From Serratia proteamaculans (GTDB lineage Bacteria > Pseudomonadota > Gammaproteobacteria > Enterobacterales > Enterobacteriaceae), in NCBI RefSeq assembly GCF_013337185.1, contig NZ_SWDE01000001.1:744001-808000 (forward strand): a stretch of 64,000 bases of DNA, written 5' to 3'. This document shows, piece after piece, positions 16,047-26,550 of the stretch (position 1 is its first letter; every line of letters begins with the position of its first letter). Position numbers and translations under genes: made by a program. The notes below the pieces were generated by a model. That model saw nothing but the letters and a program-made list of their open reading frames with translations, searched no databases and had not been told where the DNA came from.

Positions 16047-17732
16047 ATGACGGCAGGTGCTATTGCCCTGGGATTGGACTTCGGCAGCGACTCGGTGCGG
16101 GTGCTGGCGGTCGACTGCCATAACGGCGCGGAACTCGATACCGAAGTGGTTTATTACCCTCGCTGGCAGCGCGGCGAATTCTGCAACGCGGCGGAGAACC
16201 GTTTTCGCCACCATCCGCTCGACTATATAGAAGCCATGGAACAGGCGATTGTCACTGTGGTGCAGCGCCTGTCCCCGCAACAGCGGCTGCAGGTGATTGG
16301 CATTGGCGTTGACTCCACCGGCTCCACACCGGCGCCGATCGACAGTCAGGGTCAGGTGCTGGCACTGCGTCCGGAGTTTGCCGATAACCCCAACGCCATG
16401 TTTGTGCTGTGGAAAGATCACACCGCCATTGAAGAGGCTGACGCCATCAATCGGCTGTGCCGCAGCGGCGAGTTTCCCGATTATTCCCGCTATATCGGCG
16501 GCGTTTATTCCTCTGAGTGGTTCTGGGCCAAGATCCTGCATGTCACGCGTCAGGACGCCGAGGTACGGCAGGCCGCCGCCTCCTGGGTTGAACTGTGCGA
16601 CTGGGTACCGGCGCTGTTGTCCGCGACCACCGCGCCACATCAGTTAAAACGCGGGCGCTGTAGCGTCGGCCACAAAACGCTGTGGCACCCGGACTGGGGT
16701 GGCCTGCCGCCCAAAGCCTTTTTTGCCGCACTCGATCCTCTGCTGGTTGAACACCTGCCCTGGCCGCTGTTTGAAGATTGCCATACCGCCGATCTGCCGG
16801 TCGGCACTCTGAGCGCCGAATGGGCGGCACGCCTCGGACTACCCACCACGGTGGTACTGTCCGGCGGAGCCTTCGACTGCCATATGGGGGCCGTCGGTGC
16901 CGGTGCCCAGCCTTATACTTTGGTGAAGGTGATCGGCACCTCCACCTGCGACATTCTGATTGCCGATCGTCAGCGAGTAGACGGCCGTGCCATCGAGGGA
17001 ATTTGCGGTCAGGTCGATGGCAGCGTAGTGCCGGGGATGATTGGCATGGAGGCCGGGCAGTCGGCCTTTGGCGATATGTACGCCTGGTTCAGTCGCCTGC
17101 TGAGCTGGCCGTTGCATGCAGCGGCAAAAAACCAGCCTGAACTGCAACCGCAGCTACAAAAGATTGAAGCCGGTCTGCTGGCGGCACTGACCGATGCCTG
17201 GGTGGAAAACCCGTCACTGGATCATTTGCCGGTGGTGCTGGACTGGTTTAACGGCCGACGCACCCCTTACGCCAACCAGCGGCTGAAAGGCGTGATCTCC
17301 GATCTGAACCTCGGCACCGATGCACCGACGCTGTTCGGCGGTTTTATCGCCGCCACCGCCTTTGGCGCTCGCGCCATTATGGAATGCTTTGAACAGCAGG
17401 ATATTCCGGTCGATAACGTGCTGGCGCTGGGCGGCATTGCGCGTAAATCTCCGGCAATCATGCAGGCCTGCGCCGACGTGATGAACCGACCGCTGCAAAT
17501 TGTGGCCTCCGATCAGTGCTGCGCGCTGGGTGCTGCCATCTTTGCTGCCGTCGCTGCCGGCCGTTTCACCAGCGTGCCCGAAGCCCAGCGCCAGATGGCC
17601 TGCGGCATCGAACGCACCCTGCAGCCCGATCCGCAGCGCGTCGATCGTTACCAACAACTTTATCAACGCTATCAACAATGGTGCCAGGCCGCCGAGCCGC
17701 GCTACGCCCCGACCTCCGGTTCAGCAAATTAA
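16047..17732 (+). CDS. araB: Ribulokinase AraB
   Basis: A 561-residue FGGY-family kinase that phosphorylates L-ribulose to L-ribulose 5-phosphate. The N-terminal ATPase motif is [24 protein letters not shown] is the substrate-domain motif; the C-terminal FGGY-like region has [12 protein letters not shown]. Length and blocks match E. coli AraB (566). The frame opens at 16011; AGGAGT seven to eight bases before the ATG at 16047 sets the start. araA follows after 31 bases. Confidence 0.96.
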   Translation: MTAGAIALGLDFGSDSVRVLAVDCHNGAELDTEVVYYPRWQRGEFCNAAENRFRHHPLDYIEAMEQAIVTVVQRLSPQQRLQVIGIGVDSTGSTPAPIDSQGQVLALRPEFADNPNAMFVLWKDHTAIEEADAINRLCRSGEFPDYSRYIGGVYSSEWFWAKILHVTRQDAEVRQAAASWVELCDWVPALLSATTAPHQLKRGRCSVGHKTLWHPDWGGLPPKAFFAALDPLLVEHLPWPLFEDCHTADLPVGTLSAEWAARLGLPTTVVLSGGAFDCHMGAVGAGAQPYTLVKVIGTSTCDILIADRQRVDGRAIEGICGQVDGSVVPGMIGMEAGQSAFGDMYAWFSRLLSWPLHAAAKNQPELQPQLQKIEAGLLAALTDAWVENPSLDHLPVVLDWFNGRRTPYANQRLKGVISDLNLGTDAPTLFGGFIAATAFGARAIMECFEQQDIPVDNVLALGGIARKSPAIMQACADVMNRPLQIVASDQCCALGAAIFAAVAAGRFTSVPEAQRQMACGIERTLQPDPQRVDRYQQLYQRYQQWCQAAEPRYAPTSGSAN

Positions 17733-17763
17733 GCCCATACCCAATACAGAGGAGTCTTTTTTA

Positions 17764-19269
17764 ATGAATGCATTCAAGCAGCGCGAAGTCTGGTTCGCCA
17801 TCGGCAGCCAACATCTGTACGGCCCGCAAACCCTGCAACAGGTCAAGGCGCACGCCGAACAGGTAGTGGAAAGCCTTAACCGCGAAGCCGGCTTACCGGT
17901 AAAGCTGGTGCTGAAACCGCTGGTCACCACGCCGGATGAAATCACCGCCCTGTGCCGTGACGCCAACTATCAGCCGCAGTGCATTGGCATCCTGGCCTGG
18001 CTGCACACCTTCTCACCGGCCAAAATGTGGATCGCAGGTCTGTCCGTGCTGCATAAACCGCTGTTGCAGTTCCATACCCAGTTCAACGCCCAGGTGCCCT
18101 GGGACAGCATGGATATGGACTTTATGAACCTCAACCAAACCGCCCACGGCGGCCGTGAGTTCGGCTTTATCGGCGCCCGTATGCGCCAGCAGCACAGCGT
18201 GATTGCCGGGCACTGGCAGGATCCCGAGGCACACCGGCGCATTGGCCAGTGGATGCGCGTCGCCAGCGCCAAACAGGCCGGGCAGCAGCTTAAAGTGGCG
18301 CGTTTTGGCGACAATATGCGTGAGGTGGCGGTGACCGATGGCGACAAGGTCGGCGCACAGATCCAGTTTGGTTACTCGGTCAATGCCTATGGTATTGGCG
18401 ATTTGGTCAGCGTCATTAACGAAGTCAGCCGTGGCGATGTCGATACGCTGATTGAAGAGTATGAGGCCAGCTATGTGCTGAGCGATGCAGCAAAAATCAA
18501 CGGCGCAAAACGCGAAAACCTGATAGACGCGGCGCGTATCGAGCTGGGCATGAAACGCTTCCTCGAACAGGGCAACTTCCAGGCCTTCACCACCAACTTT
18601 GAAGACTTGCACGGCATGAAACAGCTGCCGGGGTTGGCGGTACAACGCCTGATGCAGCAGGGCTACGGCTTTGGCGGCGAAGGAGACTGGAAAACCGCCG
18701 CGCTGCTGCGCATCCTGAAAGTGATGGCCGATGGGTTGCACGGCGGTACCTCCTTTATGGAGGATTACACCTATCACTTCCAGCCGGGGAACGATCTGGT
18801 GGTCGGCTCGCATATGCTGGAGGTCTGCCCGTCGATCGCCAAAGAAGCCAAACCGCTGTTGGATATCCAGCCGCTTGGTATAGGTGGCAAGGCCGATCCG
18901 GCGCGGTTGATTTTCTCGACTCCGGCCGGCCCGGCGGTCAACGCCAGCCTGATCGACATGGGCGATCGCTTCCGCCTGCTGGTCAATCAGGTGGACACCG
19001 TGGAACAACCGCACCCGCTGCCCAAGCTGCCGGTGGCACGCGCCATCTGGCGGGCCCAACCCACGCTGGCGACCGCCGCCGAAGCCTGGATCCTGGCGGG
19101 CGGCGCCCACCACACGGTGTTCTCCCAGGCGCTGGACGCCGATATGCTGCGGCTGTATGCCGAAATGCATAACATCGAGTTCCTGCTGATTGGCCAGGAC
19201 ACCACCCTGCCGGCGTTCAAAAACGAACTGCGCTGGAACGAAGCCTACTATCAACTCAACCGCCGTTAA
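17764..19269 (+). CDS. araA: L-arabinose isomerase AraA
   Basis: A 501-residue isomerase converting L-arabinose to L-ribulose. Visible family blocks include the start [36 protein letters not shown] and [13 protein letters not shown]306/E333/H350/H450-type metal ligands lie in GEGDW, TYHF and the HHTVFSQAL segments. It forms an operon with araB. No araD (ribulose-phosphate 4-epimerase) follows; the next gene is ydgK. The final epimerase must come from elsewhere in the genome. Confidence 0.96.
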   Translation: MNAFKQREVWFAIGSQHLYGPQTLQQVKAHAEQVVESLNREAGLPVKLVLKPLVTTPDEITALCRDANYQPQCIGILAWLHTFSPAKMWIAGLSVLHKPLLQFHTQFNAQVPWDSMDMDFMNLNQTAHGGREFGFIGARMRQQHSVIAGHWQDPEAHRRIGQWMRVASAKQAGQQLKVARFGDNMREVAVTDGDKVGAQIQFGYSVNAYGIGDLVSVINEVSRGDVDTLIEEYEASYVLSDAAKINGAKRENLIDAARIELGMKRFLEQGNFQAFTTNFEDLHGMKQLPGLAVQRLMQQGYGFGGEGDWKTAALLRILKVMADGLHGGTSFMEDYTYHFQPGNDLVVGSHMLEVCPSIAKEAKPLLDIQPLGIGGKADPARLIFSTPAGPAVNASLIDMGDRFRLLVNQVDTVEQPHPLPKLPVARAIWRAQPTLATAAEAWILAGGAHHTVFSQALDADMLRLYAEMHNIEFLLIGQDTTLPAFKNELRWNEAYYQLNRR

Positions 19270-19429
19270 TCGCCCGGCTACCGGGGGCAAAAATCGCCTG
19301 CCGGTAGCCAAACGTGCTGCCACGCCCCCTTGCTCCCAACCATCCGCTTGATATTGATGACGAAGCCCGCATTACCCGCTAAGCTAGGCGGCTGTCATAT
19401 TGAAACCTGTCTTACCCAGGAAGCCGTTT

Positions 19430-19870
19430 ATGTCTCAAGCTGAATACACCCGTATCGGCGGTTGGTTGCTGGCCCCGATGGCCTATCTGATTGTCACCCT
19501 GCTTAGCGCCAGTCTGATGCTGCTCCTGTATGGCATGGCAATTTTCGTGCCGGAATCGCGCGAATATCTGCTCACCAACGCCCAGGCGTTTAGCACGCAG
19601 TGGTATTTCTCGGTGCTGACCACCCTGGCGATGTGGTGCTTTACCCTGTGGCTGCTGTGGCTGTTCTGCCACCGTTCACAGCGCTTCCCCAAATTGTTCC
19701 TGCTGTGGCTGCTGATTACCGTGCTACTGGCGGTGAAAGCCTTTGCCTTTGCGCCAGTGCCGGATGAACTGGCAGTGCGCAGTCTGGGTTGGCCTCTGTT
19801 GATGGCGGCATTGTTGGTGCCCTACATGAAGCGATCCAAGCGAGTCAAAGGCACCTTCACCGAGAACTAA
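19430..19870 (+). CDS. ydgK: DUF2569 inner-membrane protein YdgK
   Basis: A 146-residue membrane protein with four hydrophobic segments: residues about 10-35, 60-85, 90-110 and 120-135. The start RIGGWLLAPMAYL is typical of DUF2569 proteins. E. coli YdgK also precedes rsxA. Its function is unknown. AGGAAG before the ATG at 19430 sets the start; the longer frame begins at 19400. The C terminus is basic (KRSKRVKG), so probably cytoplasmic. Confidence 0.88.
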   Translation: MSQAEYTRIGGWLLAPMAYLIVTLLSASLMLLLYGMAIFVPESREYLLTNAQAFSTQWYFSVLTTLAMWCFTLWLLWLFCHRSQRFPKLFLLWLLITVLLAVKAFAFAPVPDELAVRSLGWPLLMAALLVPYMKRSKRVKGTFTEN

Positions 19871-19875
19871 ACCAC

Positions 19876-20015
19876 GTTGTACATAAATATGGCCCGTCGC
19901 CTTTCAAACCGCAGCGTTGTTACCTGCACTCGCTCACCCCAGTTACTTACTTAAGTAAGCGCCTGGGGATGAGCGAGCTGGGCGCCTAGCTGCGATTCGA
20001 AATTCATAGGGCTTG
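19876..20015. repeat. ERIC-like intergenic repeat
   Basis: The core CGCTCACCCCAG-T-TACTTACTT (from about 19930) is one mismatch from the complement of the ERIC2 primer site, and AAGTAAGCGCCTGGGGAT follows as in the ERIC centre. The right arm includes the GCGCCTAGCTGC and ATTCGAAATTCATAGGGC segments, which resemble ERIC/IRU ends in Serratia and Yersinia. It is a long imperfect palindrome between ydgK and rsxA. Exact boundaries are approximate. Confidence 0.75.
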
Positions 20016-20141
20016 GTTGTGTAAATATTCAACAAAAATGGGCAAAAAGTGGCAAAAAGGGCAATAACCCTGCTTTCCCTATGTTGTGATCAGGCCGCCA
20101 ATTCCCGATAATAGGCGGCTTTTATTTTTTTAGGCGTCGCA

Positions 20142-20723
20142 ATGACCGAATACCTGCTCCTGTTTGTCGGCACCGTACTGGTGAATAACTTCGTCCTGGT
20201 GAAGTTCCTTGGCCTGTGCCCGTTCCTCGGCGTTTCCAAAAAGCTGGAAAGTGCCATTGGTATGGGAATGGCCACCACTTTCGTGATGACGATGGCCTCG
20301 GTCAGCGCCTGGGTGATCAATACCTTTATTCTGGTTCCGTTGGATCTGGTGTATCTGCGCACCCTGTCATTTATTCTGGTGATCGCCGTGGTGGTGCAAT
20401 TCACCGAGATGGTGGTCCGCAAAACCAGCCCGGCGCTGTATCGCCTGCTGGGCATATTCCTGCCGCTGATCACCACCAACTGCGCGGTCCTCGGCGTTGC
20501 GCTGCTTAACGTCAATCTTGGCTACAATTTCCTGCAGTCTGCGGTATACGGCTTTAGTGCCGCCGCGGGCTTCTCGCTGGTGATGGTGCTGTTCGCCGCC
20601 ATTCGTGAACGTCTGGCGGTTGCCGACGTGCCTGCACCCTTCCGCGGTTCTTCCATCGCGCTGATCACCGCCGGGCTGATGTCGCTGGCCTTTATGGGCT
20701 TTACCGGGCTGGTGAAATTCTAA
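20142..20723 (+). CDS. rsxA: Electron transport complex subunit RsxA (RnfA)
   Basis: A 193-residue membrane protein with six hydrophobic helices and the Rnf/Nqr-E signatures [19 protein letters not shown] and ITTNCAVLG, whose cysteines face each other across the membrane and hold an intramembrane 2Fe-2S centre in the Rnf/Nqr family. It is the first gene of the rsx cluster; its last base overlaps the rsxB start. In E. coli the Rsx complex keeps SoxR reduced, switching off the superoxide response. Confidence 0.95.
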   Translation: MTEYLLLFVGTVLVNNFVLVKFLGLCPFLGVSKKLESAIGMGMATTFVMTMASVSAWVINTFILVPLDLVYLRTLSFILVIAVVVQFTEMVVRKTSPALYRLLGIFLPLITTNCAVLGVALLNVNLGYNFLQSAVYGFSAAAGFSLVMVLFAAIRERLAVADVPAPFRGSSIALITAGLMSLAFMGFTGLVKF

Positions 20724-21295
20724 TGACTGCGTTATGGATTGCGATTGCTGCGTTAAGTGCCCTCGGCCTGCTGTTCGGTCTGGTGCTGGGCTATGCCGCG
20801 CGCCGCTTTGAAGTGGAAGAAGATCCGGTGGCCGAACAGGTCGATGAGATCCTGCCACAGAGCCAGTGTGGCCAGTGCGGCTACCCCGGCTGTCGTCCTT
20901 ATGCCGAAGCGGTCGCCAACGGTGAGATGATTAACAAATGCGCGCCGGGTGGCGAGCAGGTGATGCTGAAACTGGCTGAATTGCTCAACGTCGAACCGCA
21001 GCCATTGGGCAGCGAAGCCGCCGCCGAACCGGTGCGCCAGGTGGCCTATATTGACGAAGCCAACTGCATCGGCTGCACCAAGTGCATTCAGGCCTGTCCG
21101 GTGGACGCCATCGTCGGCGCTACCCGCGCCATGCACACCGTGATTACCGATCTTTGTACCGGCTGCGACCTGTGCGTTGCGCCGTGCCCTACAGACTGTA
21201 TTGAAATGAGACCGGTCGCCACCACTACCGCCAACTGGAAGTGGGACATGAAGACGATACCGGTGCAAGTGATCCACGTGGAGCAACATGCTTAA
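20723..21295 (+). CDS. rsxB: Electron transport complex subunit RsxB (RnfB), ferredoxin-like
   Basis: A 190-residue protein with one N-terminal membrane helix (residues about 1-28). [10 protein letters not shown] iron-sulfur (4Fe-4S) domain follows, then two bacterial ferredoxin motifs: [12 protein letters not shown] and [12 protein letters not shown]. It passes electrons into the Rsx complex from the cytoplasm. It overlaps rsxA by one base and rsxC by eight bases. Confidence 0.95.
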   Translation: MTALWIAIAALSALGLLFGLVLGYAARRFEVEEDPVAEQVDEILPQSQCGQCGYPGCRPYAEAVANGEMINKCAPGGEQVMLKLAELLNVEPQPLGSEAAAEPVRQVAYIDEANCIGCTKCIQACPVDAIVGATRAMHTVITDLCTGCDLCVAPCPTDCIEMRPVATTTANWKWDMKTIPVQVIHVEQHA

Positions 21296-23516
21296 CCTGT
21301 TCGCCGCCTTCAAAAAAGACCGGATTTGGGATTTCGACGGCGGGATCCATCCACCGGAAATGAAGACCCAGTCCAGCGGCGTACCGCTGCGTATCGCCCC
21401 ACTGCCGGATAAGTTTATTATCCCGTTGCAACAGCATCTGGGACCGGAAGGCGAACTGTGCGTCAAGGTCGGCGACACCGTGCTGAAAGGCCAGCCGCTG
21501 ACCGTCGGTCGCGGTCGTACCGTACCGGTGCACGCACCGACCTCCGGCACAATCAGCGCCATCGCACCGCATATCACCGCTCACCCTTCCGGGTTGGCAG
21601 AACTGTGCGTGATTATTCAGCCGGACGGCGAAGACCGCTGGTGCGAGCGTGCGCCGGTGGCCGACTACCGTCAACTGACCACCAGCGAGTTGATCCAACG
21701 CATTCATCAGGCCGGCATCGCCGGGCTGGGCGGCGCCGGTTTCCCGACCGCCAGCAAGCTGCAGGGCGGCATGAACGGGGTGGAAACCCTGATCCTCAAC
21801 GCCGCAGAGTGCGAGCCTTATATCACTGCCGATGACCGTTTGATGCAGGAGCATGCCGATCAGGTCATTGAAGGCACGCAGATCCTGCGTCACCTGCTGC
21901 AACCCAAGGTCACGCTGATCGGCATCGAGGACAATAAACCCGAAGCGATCGCCGCCTTGAAACTGGCACTGCGCGACCAGCCCGGCATTGCCCTGCGGGT
22001 GATCCCAACTAAATACCCTTCTGGCGGCGCCAAGCAGCTCACCAAGATCCTGCTTGGCAAGGAAGTGCCGCACGGCAAGCACTCCTCCGCTATTGGCGTG
22101 CTGATGCAGAACGTCGGTACTGCCTTTGCCATTAAACGTGCAATTGTCGACGGCGAACCGCTGATTGAACGCGTGGTGACCCTGACCGGCGAGGCACTAA
22201 GCCAGCCGGGCAACCTGTGGGCGCGCATAGGGACACCGGTACAGCACCTGTTGAAATTTGCCGGTTTCCAGCCGCAGGCTCAGCAAATGGTCGTGATGGG
22301 GGGCCCGCTGATGGGCTTTACCCTGCCCGCGCTCCATGTCCCCATCGTCAAGATCAGCAACTGTATTTTGGCCCCCTCGGTCAGCGAAATGGCACCGCAG
22401 GAGCCGGAGCAGTCCTGTATTCGCTGCGGCCTGTGTGTTGACGCCTGCCCTGCGGGCCTGTTACCGCAGCAGCTTTACTGGTTCAGCCGCGGTGAAGAAC
22501 ACGAAAAAGCCCGCAATCATAATCTGTTCGACTGCATTGAATGTGGTGCCTGCGCCTTTGTCTGCCCGAGCAATATCCCGCTGGTGCAGTACTACCGCCA
22601 GGAGAAGGCCGAGATCAAAGCTATCGATCTGGAAGCGGCACGCACGGCGGAAGCCAAGGCGCGTTACGAAGCCAAGCTGGCGCGTCTGGAACGTGAAAAA
22701 CTGGCGCGCGAAGAGCGCCATAAGAAAGCGGCAGTCAAACTGACCGATGGCGACCAGGATGCGGTTCAGGCTGCCCTGGCGCGAGTGCGCAGTAAGAATG
22801 CTACTCCGGCGACCGGCACCATCAGCGGCGACGCACCGGACAACAGCGAGATGATCGCTGCCCGTGAAGCCCGTAAAGCGCAGGCTCGTGAACGCCGTGC
22901 CCAGCAGGAAACTGCTGTAGCACCGGTAACGGCATCGGCTAGCGAAGATGAAGATCCACGCAAGGCCGCGGTTGCAGCCGCACTGGCACGAGTCAAAGCC
23001 AAGAAAGCGGCGCAGCAGACGACGGTGGATAATACTCCTGCCGAATCACCAGCAGTGGTGACAGAAGAGGATCCGCGCAAGGCCGCGGTTGCCGCCGCAC
23101 TGGCGCGAGTCAAAGCCAAGAAAGCGGCGCAGCAAGCCGCAGTGGTGGAAACGCCGACCGAGCCGCCAGCAGCGGTGACGGAAGAAGATCCGCGCAAGGC
23201 CGCAGTCGCAGCCGCCATTGCCCGCGCCAAAGCCAAGAAAGCCGCGCAGCAAGCCGCAGTGGTGGAAACGCCGGCCGAATCGCCAGCAGCAGTAACGGAA
23301 GAAGACCCGCGCAAGGCGGCAGTCGCAGCCGCCATTGCCCGCGCCAAAGCCAAGAAAGCCGCGCAGCAAGCCGCAGTGGTGGAAACGCCAGCCGAATCGC
23401 CAGCAGCAGTAACGGAAGAAGACCCGCGCAAGGCGGCAGTCGCAGCCGCCATTGCCCGCGCCAAAGCTAAAAGAGCGGCGCAAAATCTGACCACGGCGGA
23501 TACGGATAAAGAGTGA
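21288..23516 (+). CDS. rsxC: Electron transport complex subunit RsxC (RnfC) with repeated tail
   Basis: A 742-residue peripheral subunit. The N-terminal half carries the Complex I 51-kDa-like flavin/NADH fold ([22 protein letters not shown]), followed by two 4Fe-4S motifs, [12 protein letters not shown] (about residue 377) and [12 protein letters not shown] (about 416). The C-terminal third is a highly charged, alanine/lysine-rich tail of five 39-residue repeats. Such extensions occur in enterobacterial RsxC and vary in copy number. A terminator follows directly, which is unusual because rsxD normally overlaps rsxC. Confidence 0.95.
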   Translation: MLNLFAAFKKDRIWDFDGGIHPPEMKTQSSGVPLRIAPLPDKFIIPLQQHLGPEGELCVKVGDTVLKGQPLTVGRGRTVPVHAPTSGTISAIAPHITAHPSGLAELCVIIQPDGEDRWCERAPVADYRQLTTSELIQRIHQAGIAGLGGAGFPTASKLQGGMNGVETLILNAAECEPYITADDRLMQEHADQVIEGTQILRHLLQPKVTLIGIEDNKPEAIAALKLALRDQPGIALRVIPTKYPSGGAKQLTKILLGKEVPHGKHSSAIGVLMQNVGTAFAIKRAIVDGEPLIERVVTLTGEALSQPGNLWARIGTPVQHLLKFAGFQPQAQQMVVMGGPLMGFTLPALHVPIVKISNCILAPSVSEMAPQEPEQSCIRCGLCVDACPAGLLPQQLYWFSRGEEHEKARNHNLFDCIECGACAFVCPSNIPLVQYYRQEKAEIKAIDLEAARTAEAKARYEAKLARLEREKLAREERHKKAAVKLTDGDQDAVQAALARVRSKNATPATGTISGDAPDNSEMIAAREARKAQARERRAQQETAVAPVTASASEDEDPRKAAVAAALARVKAKKAAQQTTVDNTPAESPAVVTEEDPRKAAVAAALARVKAKKAAQQAAVVETPTEPPAAVTEEDPRKAAVAAAIARAKAKKAAQQAAVVETPAESPAAVTEEDPRKAAVAAAIARAKAKKAAQQAAVVETPAESPAAVTEEDPRKAAVAAAIARAKAKRAAQNLTTADTDKE
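22953..23513 (+). repeat. Five tandem 117-bp repeats in the rsxC tail
   Basis: Units begin at 22953, 23070, 23187, 23304 and 23421, each opening with codons for [10 protein letters not shown] and containing [11 protein letters not shown]. Units three and four are almost identical at the DNA level, showing recent duplication or conversion; the fifth is truncated. The frame is preserved because 117 is a multiple of three. Copy number is likely to vary between strains. Confidence 0.9.
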
Positions 23517-23523
23517 CAAAGTG

Positions 23524-23553
23524 AGGTGCCTTGCAGAACGCAAGGCGCCTTTT
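23524..23553. terminator. Bidirectional terminator after rsxC
   Basis: AGGTGCCTTGC (23524-23534) pairs with GCAAGGCGCCT (23540-23550) around the loop AGAAC and is followed by TTTT. On the other strand it ends the antisense regulator, whose stop codon overlaps it. It implies that rsxABC and rsxDGE-nth are separate transcripts here. Confidence 0.75.
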
Positions 23554-24445
23554 AATCGATAGAAATCAGATAAGTATAATCAACGTCAATCTGACGCATC
23601 TTCGAGTCCTGATTCCATTCCTTGGTTTGAATAATCTCCATCTCCACGCTGCCCTTCACCTCATGGCGCAACCCTGGCATTACGTGGGTAATCAGATAAG
23701 CGAAGAATTTGGAGCATTCCATAGCGCTCCCCTGATGGTTGATAGAGATATATTCACGCCCGGCAATAGGGATATTGTCTATCTGGTAGCCTGACAGAAT
23801 ATCCTTTTTGTTTTCAGGCTCTACCGCCATGACATGAGTAGCCGAACACTCATTCTCCCCCCGATTACGGACGGAATGGATGCTGTACACCCGGCGGCAC
23901 TCCACGCTTAATCCACGGAAGAAATCGGTAAAAATCTCATCCTTCATCGCCATACAGGACGAATGTTCGATGCCGTTCTCTCCAGCGAAATCCAGCTGGC
24001 GCGAGTATCCCACCAACTGCATATCCGGCAACGTCAGGCGCTTCACTTCGGGATAGAAGTCGGCCGCAAAGTTGGCATCAAAACTAAAACGTGGCATCAG
24101 ATTCTTCACGTCCCAGCGTTCCATCGAACGGTAACGATTGGGCGTGGTTTCAAAACGCTGTTTGAACATGCGAGTAAAGGTTTGCTGCGAGTCGAAGCCC
24201 AGTTCGTCTGATATATCGATAATAGAGCGATGGGTAATACGTAAAGCCACGGCGGCCCGCGTCAGAATGCGCGAACGGATATAGGTGGCGAGCTGAATAC
24301 CGGTAATGCGTTTGAACTTGCGTTGCAGGTGCCATTTGGAGTAGCCGGAAATGCGCGCGACTTCGTCCAGGTTTGGCCGTTTCTCCAGATGTATCTCAAC
24401 CCACTCAATTAGCTCTTCAATAAAAAATACATCTTCATTTGTCAT
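23552..24445 (-). CDS. Rob-like AraC/XylS-family regulator inserted within the rsx cluster
   Basis: A 297-residue protein. The N-terminal 105 residues are a MarA/SoxS/Rob DNA-binding domain, very close to Rob: GYSKWHLQRKFKRITG and FDSQQTFTRMFKQRFETTP. The C-terminal ~180 residues resemble the GyrI-like ligand domain of Rob (VGYSRQLDF, GREYISINHQG). In E. coli, rsxC and rsxD are adjacent; here this gene lies between them on the opposite strand. Rob/SoxS proteins drive the superoxide regulon that Rsx restrains through SoxR, so the position is suggestive. It is probably a Rob paralogue rather than Rob itself, since rob usually sits elsewhere. Confidence 0.85.
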   Translation of the reverse strand: MTNEDVFFIEELIEWVEIHLEKRPNLDEVARISGYSKWHLQRKFKRITGIQLATYIRSRILTRAAVALRITHRSIIDISDELGFDSQQTFTRMFKQRFETTPNRYRSMERWDVKNLMPRFSFDANFAADFYPEVKRLTLPDMQLVGYSRQLDFAGENGIEHSSCMAMKDEIFTDFFRGLSVECRRVYSIHSVRNRGENECSATHVMAVEPENKKDILSGYQIDNIPIAGREYISINHQGSAMECSKFFAYLITHVMPGLRHEVKGSVEMEIIQTKEWNQDSKMRQIDVDYTYLISID

Positions 24446-24825
24446 TAATTTGCATTCACTAACTTAATAATACTCGGGATAATAACCCACATAGATTATG
24501 TAAAAGTTGTTATTTTGTGCGAAAAAACGAACCAAAAACACCATGTCAATCCAGAGGTTATCGCCTGTCACCGGTCATTAATGCCGGCAGTTTCGTTCTT
24601 GCACTACCAACCTAACCCGAATATATAACCAAGAAAAATCCGATCGCGCCATAGGTCTGAGAAATTTCGGAGTACATGCCGTGCTAAAAGCCTAATAGCC
24701 CTACAATTAAGACGTATTACCCTCAGGGTGATTCAGGTAGAATACAGCGCTATAATTTTTCCTGCGTCTCCGCTGAGAGGCGCGTTGAACCTGCCGATGT
24801 CCGGCAAAGATAGGTGTAGTTCTCT
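24446..24825. promoter_or_regulatory. Divergent promoter region of the Rob-like gene and rsxD
   Basis: This 380-base, AT-rich gap holds a perfect -10 TATAAT (24751-24756) for rsxD with a weak GTGATT 17 bases upstream. The leader between about 24763 and 24825 can fold (ACCT...AGGT enclosing GCCG/CGGC). A reverse-oriented marbox-like site ends in GTGC (24505-24520), and a second GCAC site begins at 24601; both are degenerate against the MarA/SoxS/Rob consensus. The rsxDGE-nth block therefore seems to have its own promoter. Confidence 0.45.
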
Positions 24826-25911
24826 ATGAAGTTCAGGCCGGTACAACCCACAGCCGCCAAAGGCTTGCACATCGCCAGTTCCCCCTTCACCCATAACCAG
24901 CAAAGCACCAGCCGTATCATGCTGTGGGTGATGCTGGCCTGTATTCCCGGTATCGCTGCACAGGTATGGTTTTTTGGCTATGGCACGCTGGTTCAGACCG
25001 CACTGGCGATGATCGTCGCCCTGCTGGCGGAAGGCATCATCCTTTCGCTGCGCAAATTGCCGGTACGCACCCGGCTGGCGGATAACTCGGCCCTGCTGAC
25101 CGCCCTGTTGCTGGGCATCAGTCTGCCGCCACTGGCCCCCTGGTGGATGATTGTCATCGGCACCTTCTTTGCCATTGTGATTGCCAAACAGCTGTATGGT
25201 GGCCTCGGGCAGAACCCGTTCAATCCGGCCATGGTCGGTTATGTGGTGCTGCTGATCGCCTTCCCGGTACAGATGACCAGTTGGTTACCGCCGGATGAAC
25301 TGCGGGCGACTGCGCTGTCGTTCCAGGATACCCTGCTGGCTATTTTCAGTGGCCACACGACGCAGGGTGCCACTATCCACGAACTGCAAATGGGTATCGA
25401 CGGCATCAGCCAGGCCACCCCGCTGGACGGTTTCAAAACCGGCCTGCGCAGTGGCCATACCGTTGAACAGGTGCTGCAACAGCCGCTGTTCGGTGGCGCA
25501 TTGGCCGGTATCGGCTGGCAATGGGTTAATCTCGGTTTCCTGGCCGGTGGCCTGTTTATGCTGGGGCGTCGTCTGATCCACTGGCAGATCCCGTTCAGCA
25601 TGCTGGCGGCTATCGCCCTGTGTTCCGGCGTGGCCTGGTGGCTTGACCCGGCGCAGCAGGCCTCGCCGCTGATCCACCTGTTCTCCGGTGCCAGCATGCT
25701 GGGCGCGTTCTTTATTGCCACCGATCCGGTCAGTGCCTCTACCACGCCGAAAGGCCGCCTGATTTACGGCGCATTGGTGGGCTTACTGGTGTGGTTAATC
25801 CGTGTTTACGGTGGCTATCCGGATGGCGTCGCCTTTGCGGTGTTGCTGGCCAACATTACCGTCCCACTGATCGACCACTACACGCAGCCCCGCGTGTACG
25901 GCCATCGCTAA
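24826..25911 (+). CDS. rsxD: Electron transport complex subunit RsxD (RnfD)
   Basis: A 361-residue membrane protein with about ten helices. The flavinylation motif SQATPL places the FMN-linked threonine at about Thr198, as in RnfD/NqrB. The N-terminal [14 protein letters not shown] and [16 protein letters not shown] blocks are typical. It needs the flavin transferase ApbE, not encoded here. It begins 380 bases after the Rob-like gene and is followed by rsxG seven bases later. Confidence 0.95.
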   Translation: MKFRPVQPTAAKGLHIASSPFTHNQQSTSRIMLWVMLACIPGIAAQVWFFGYGTLVQTALAMIVALLAEGIILSLRKLPVRTRLADNSALLTALLLGISLPPLAPWWMIVIGTFFAIVIAKQLYGGLGQNPFNPAMVGYVVLLIAFPVQMTSWLPPDELRATALSFQDTLLAIFSGHTTQGATIHELQMGIDGISQATPLDGFKTGLRSGHTVEQVLQQPLFGGALAGIGWQWVNLGFLAGGLFMLGRRLIHWQIPFSMLAAIALCSGVAWWLDPAQQASPLIHLFSGASMLGAFFIATDPVSASTTPKGRLIYGALVGLLVWLIRVYGGYPDGVAFAVLLANITVPLIDHYTQPRVYGHR

Positions 25912-25917
25912 GGAGCC

Positions 25918-26550
25918 ATGATGCTAAATTCAATGAGAAAGCATGGCACCACGCTTGCGGTGTTTGCCGCAGTGACCACCGCCCTGACGGCGGTGGTCCA
26001 TAGCCTGACGCAAAGCACCATCGCCCACCAGGCTGCGTTACAGCAAAAGTCGCTGCTTGATCAGGTGGTGCCACCGGAACATTACGACAACAACATGCAG
26101 ACCGAGTGTTTTCTGGTTAGCAGTCTGGCATTGGGCAATGGCTCGCCGCATCGTCTGTATCTGGCACGCAAAAACGGTCAGCCCACCGCCGCGGCACTGG
26201 AAACCACCGCACCGGACGGCTATTCCGGTGCCATTCAACTGCTGGTCGGTGCCGATTTCAGCGGTAACGTGCTGGGGACCCGGGTAGTCTCACATCATGA
26301 AACCCCTGGCCTCGGCGATAAAATTGAACTGCGTATTTCGAACTGGATCTCGTTTTTCAGCGGCAAAAAAATTGACGGCCCGGACGATAAACGTTGGGCA
26401 GTGAAGAAAGACGGCGGTATGTTCGATCAGTTCACCGGCGCCACCATCACGCCGCGTGCGGTGGTCAATGCCGTTCGACGCACGGCGTTGTATATGGAAA
26501 CGCTGCCGCCTAAACTTGATAGCTTACCTGCCTGTGGAGCCAGCGAATGA
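25918..26550 (+). CDS. rsxG: Electron transport complex subunit RsxG (RnfG)
   Basis: A 210-residue protein with one N-terminal membrane anchor (residues about 10-30) and a periplasmic FMN-binding domain. The motif [11 protein letters not shown] contains Thr176, the residue linked to FMN by ApbE in RnfG/NqrC proteins. AAGGAGCC precedes a pair of ATGs at 25918. The gene overlaps rsxE by four bases. Confidence 0.95.
   Translation: MMLNSMRKHGTTLAVFAAVTTALTAVVHSLTQSTIAHQAALQQKSLLDQVVPPEHYDNNMQTECFLVSSLALGNGSPHRLYLARKNGQPTAAALETTAPDGYSGAIQLLVGADFSGNVLGTRVVSHHETPGLGDKIELRISNWISFFSGKKIDGPDDKRWAVKKDGGMFDQFTGATITPRAVVNAVRRTALYMETLPPKLDSLPACGASE

Noticed and set aside
18013-19323. 436-codon frame antisense to araA
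   Set aside because: araA is a complete, well-matched gene on the other strand; the antisense frame is a codon-bias shadow of GC-rich DNA.
22766-23494. Alanine-rich 242-codon frame antisense to the rsxC tail
   Set aside because: It mirrors the rsxC repeats; its low-complexity sequence follows from them.
22953-23513. CRISPR array
   Set aside because: The 117-bp repeats are in-frame coding repeats without unique spacers.
24763-24825. Complete TPP riboswitch in front of rsxD
   Set aside because: CTGAGA and GAACCTG words are present, but the conserved 5' GGGGTGC half and the TAATGCCAGCG-type segment are not, and rsxD has no link to thiamine. It is kept only as a structured leader.
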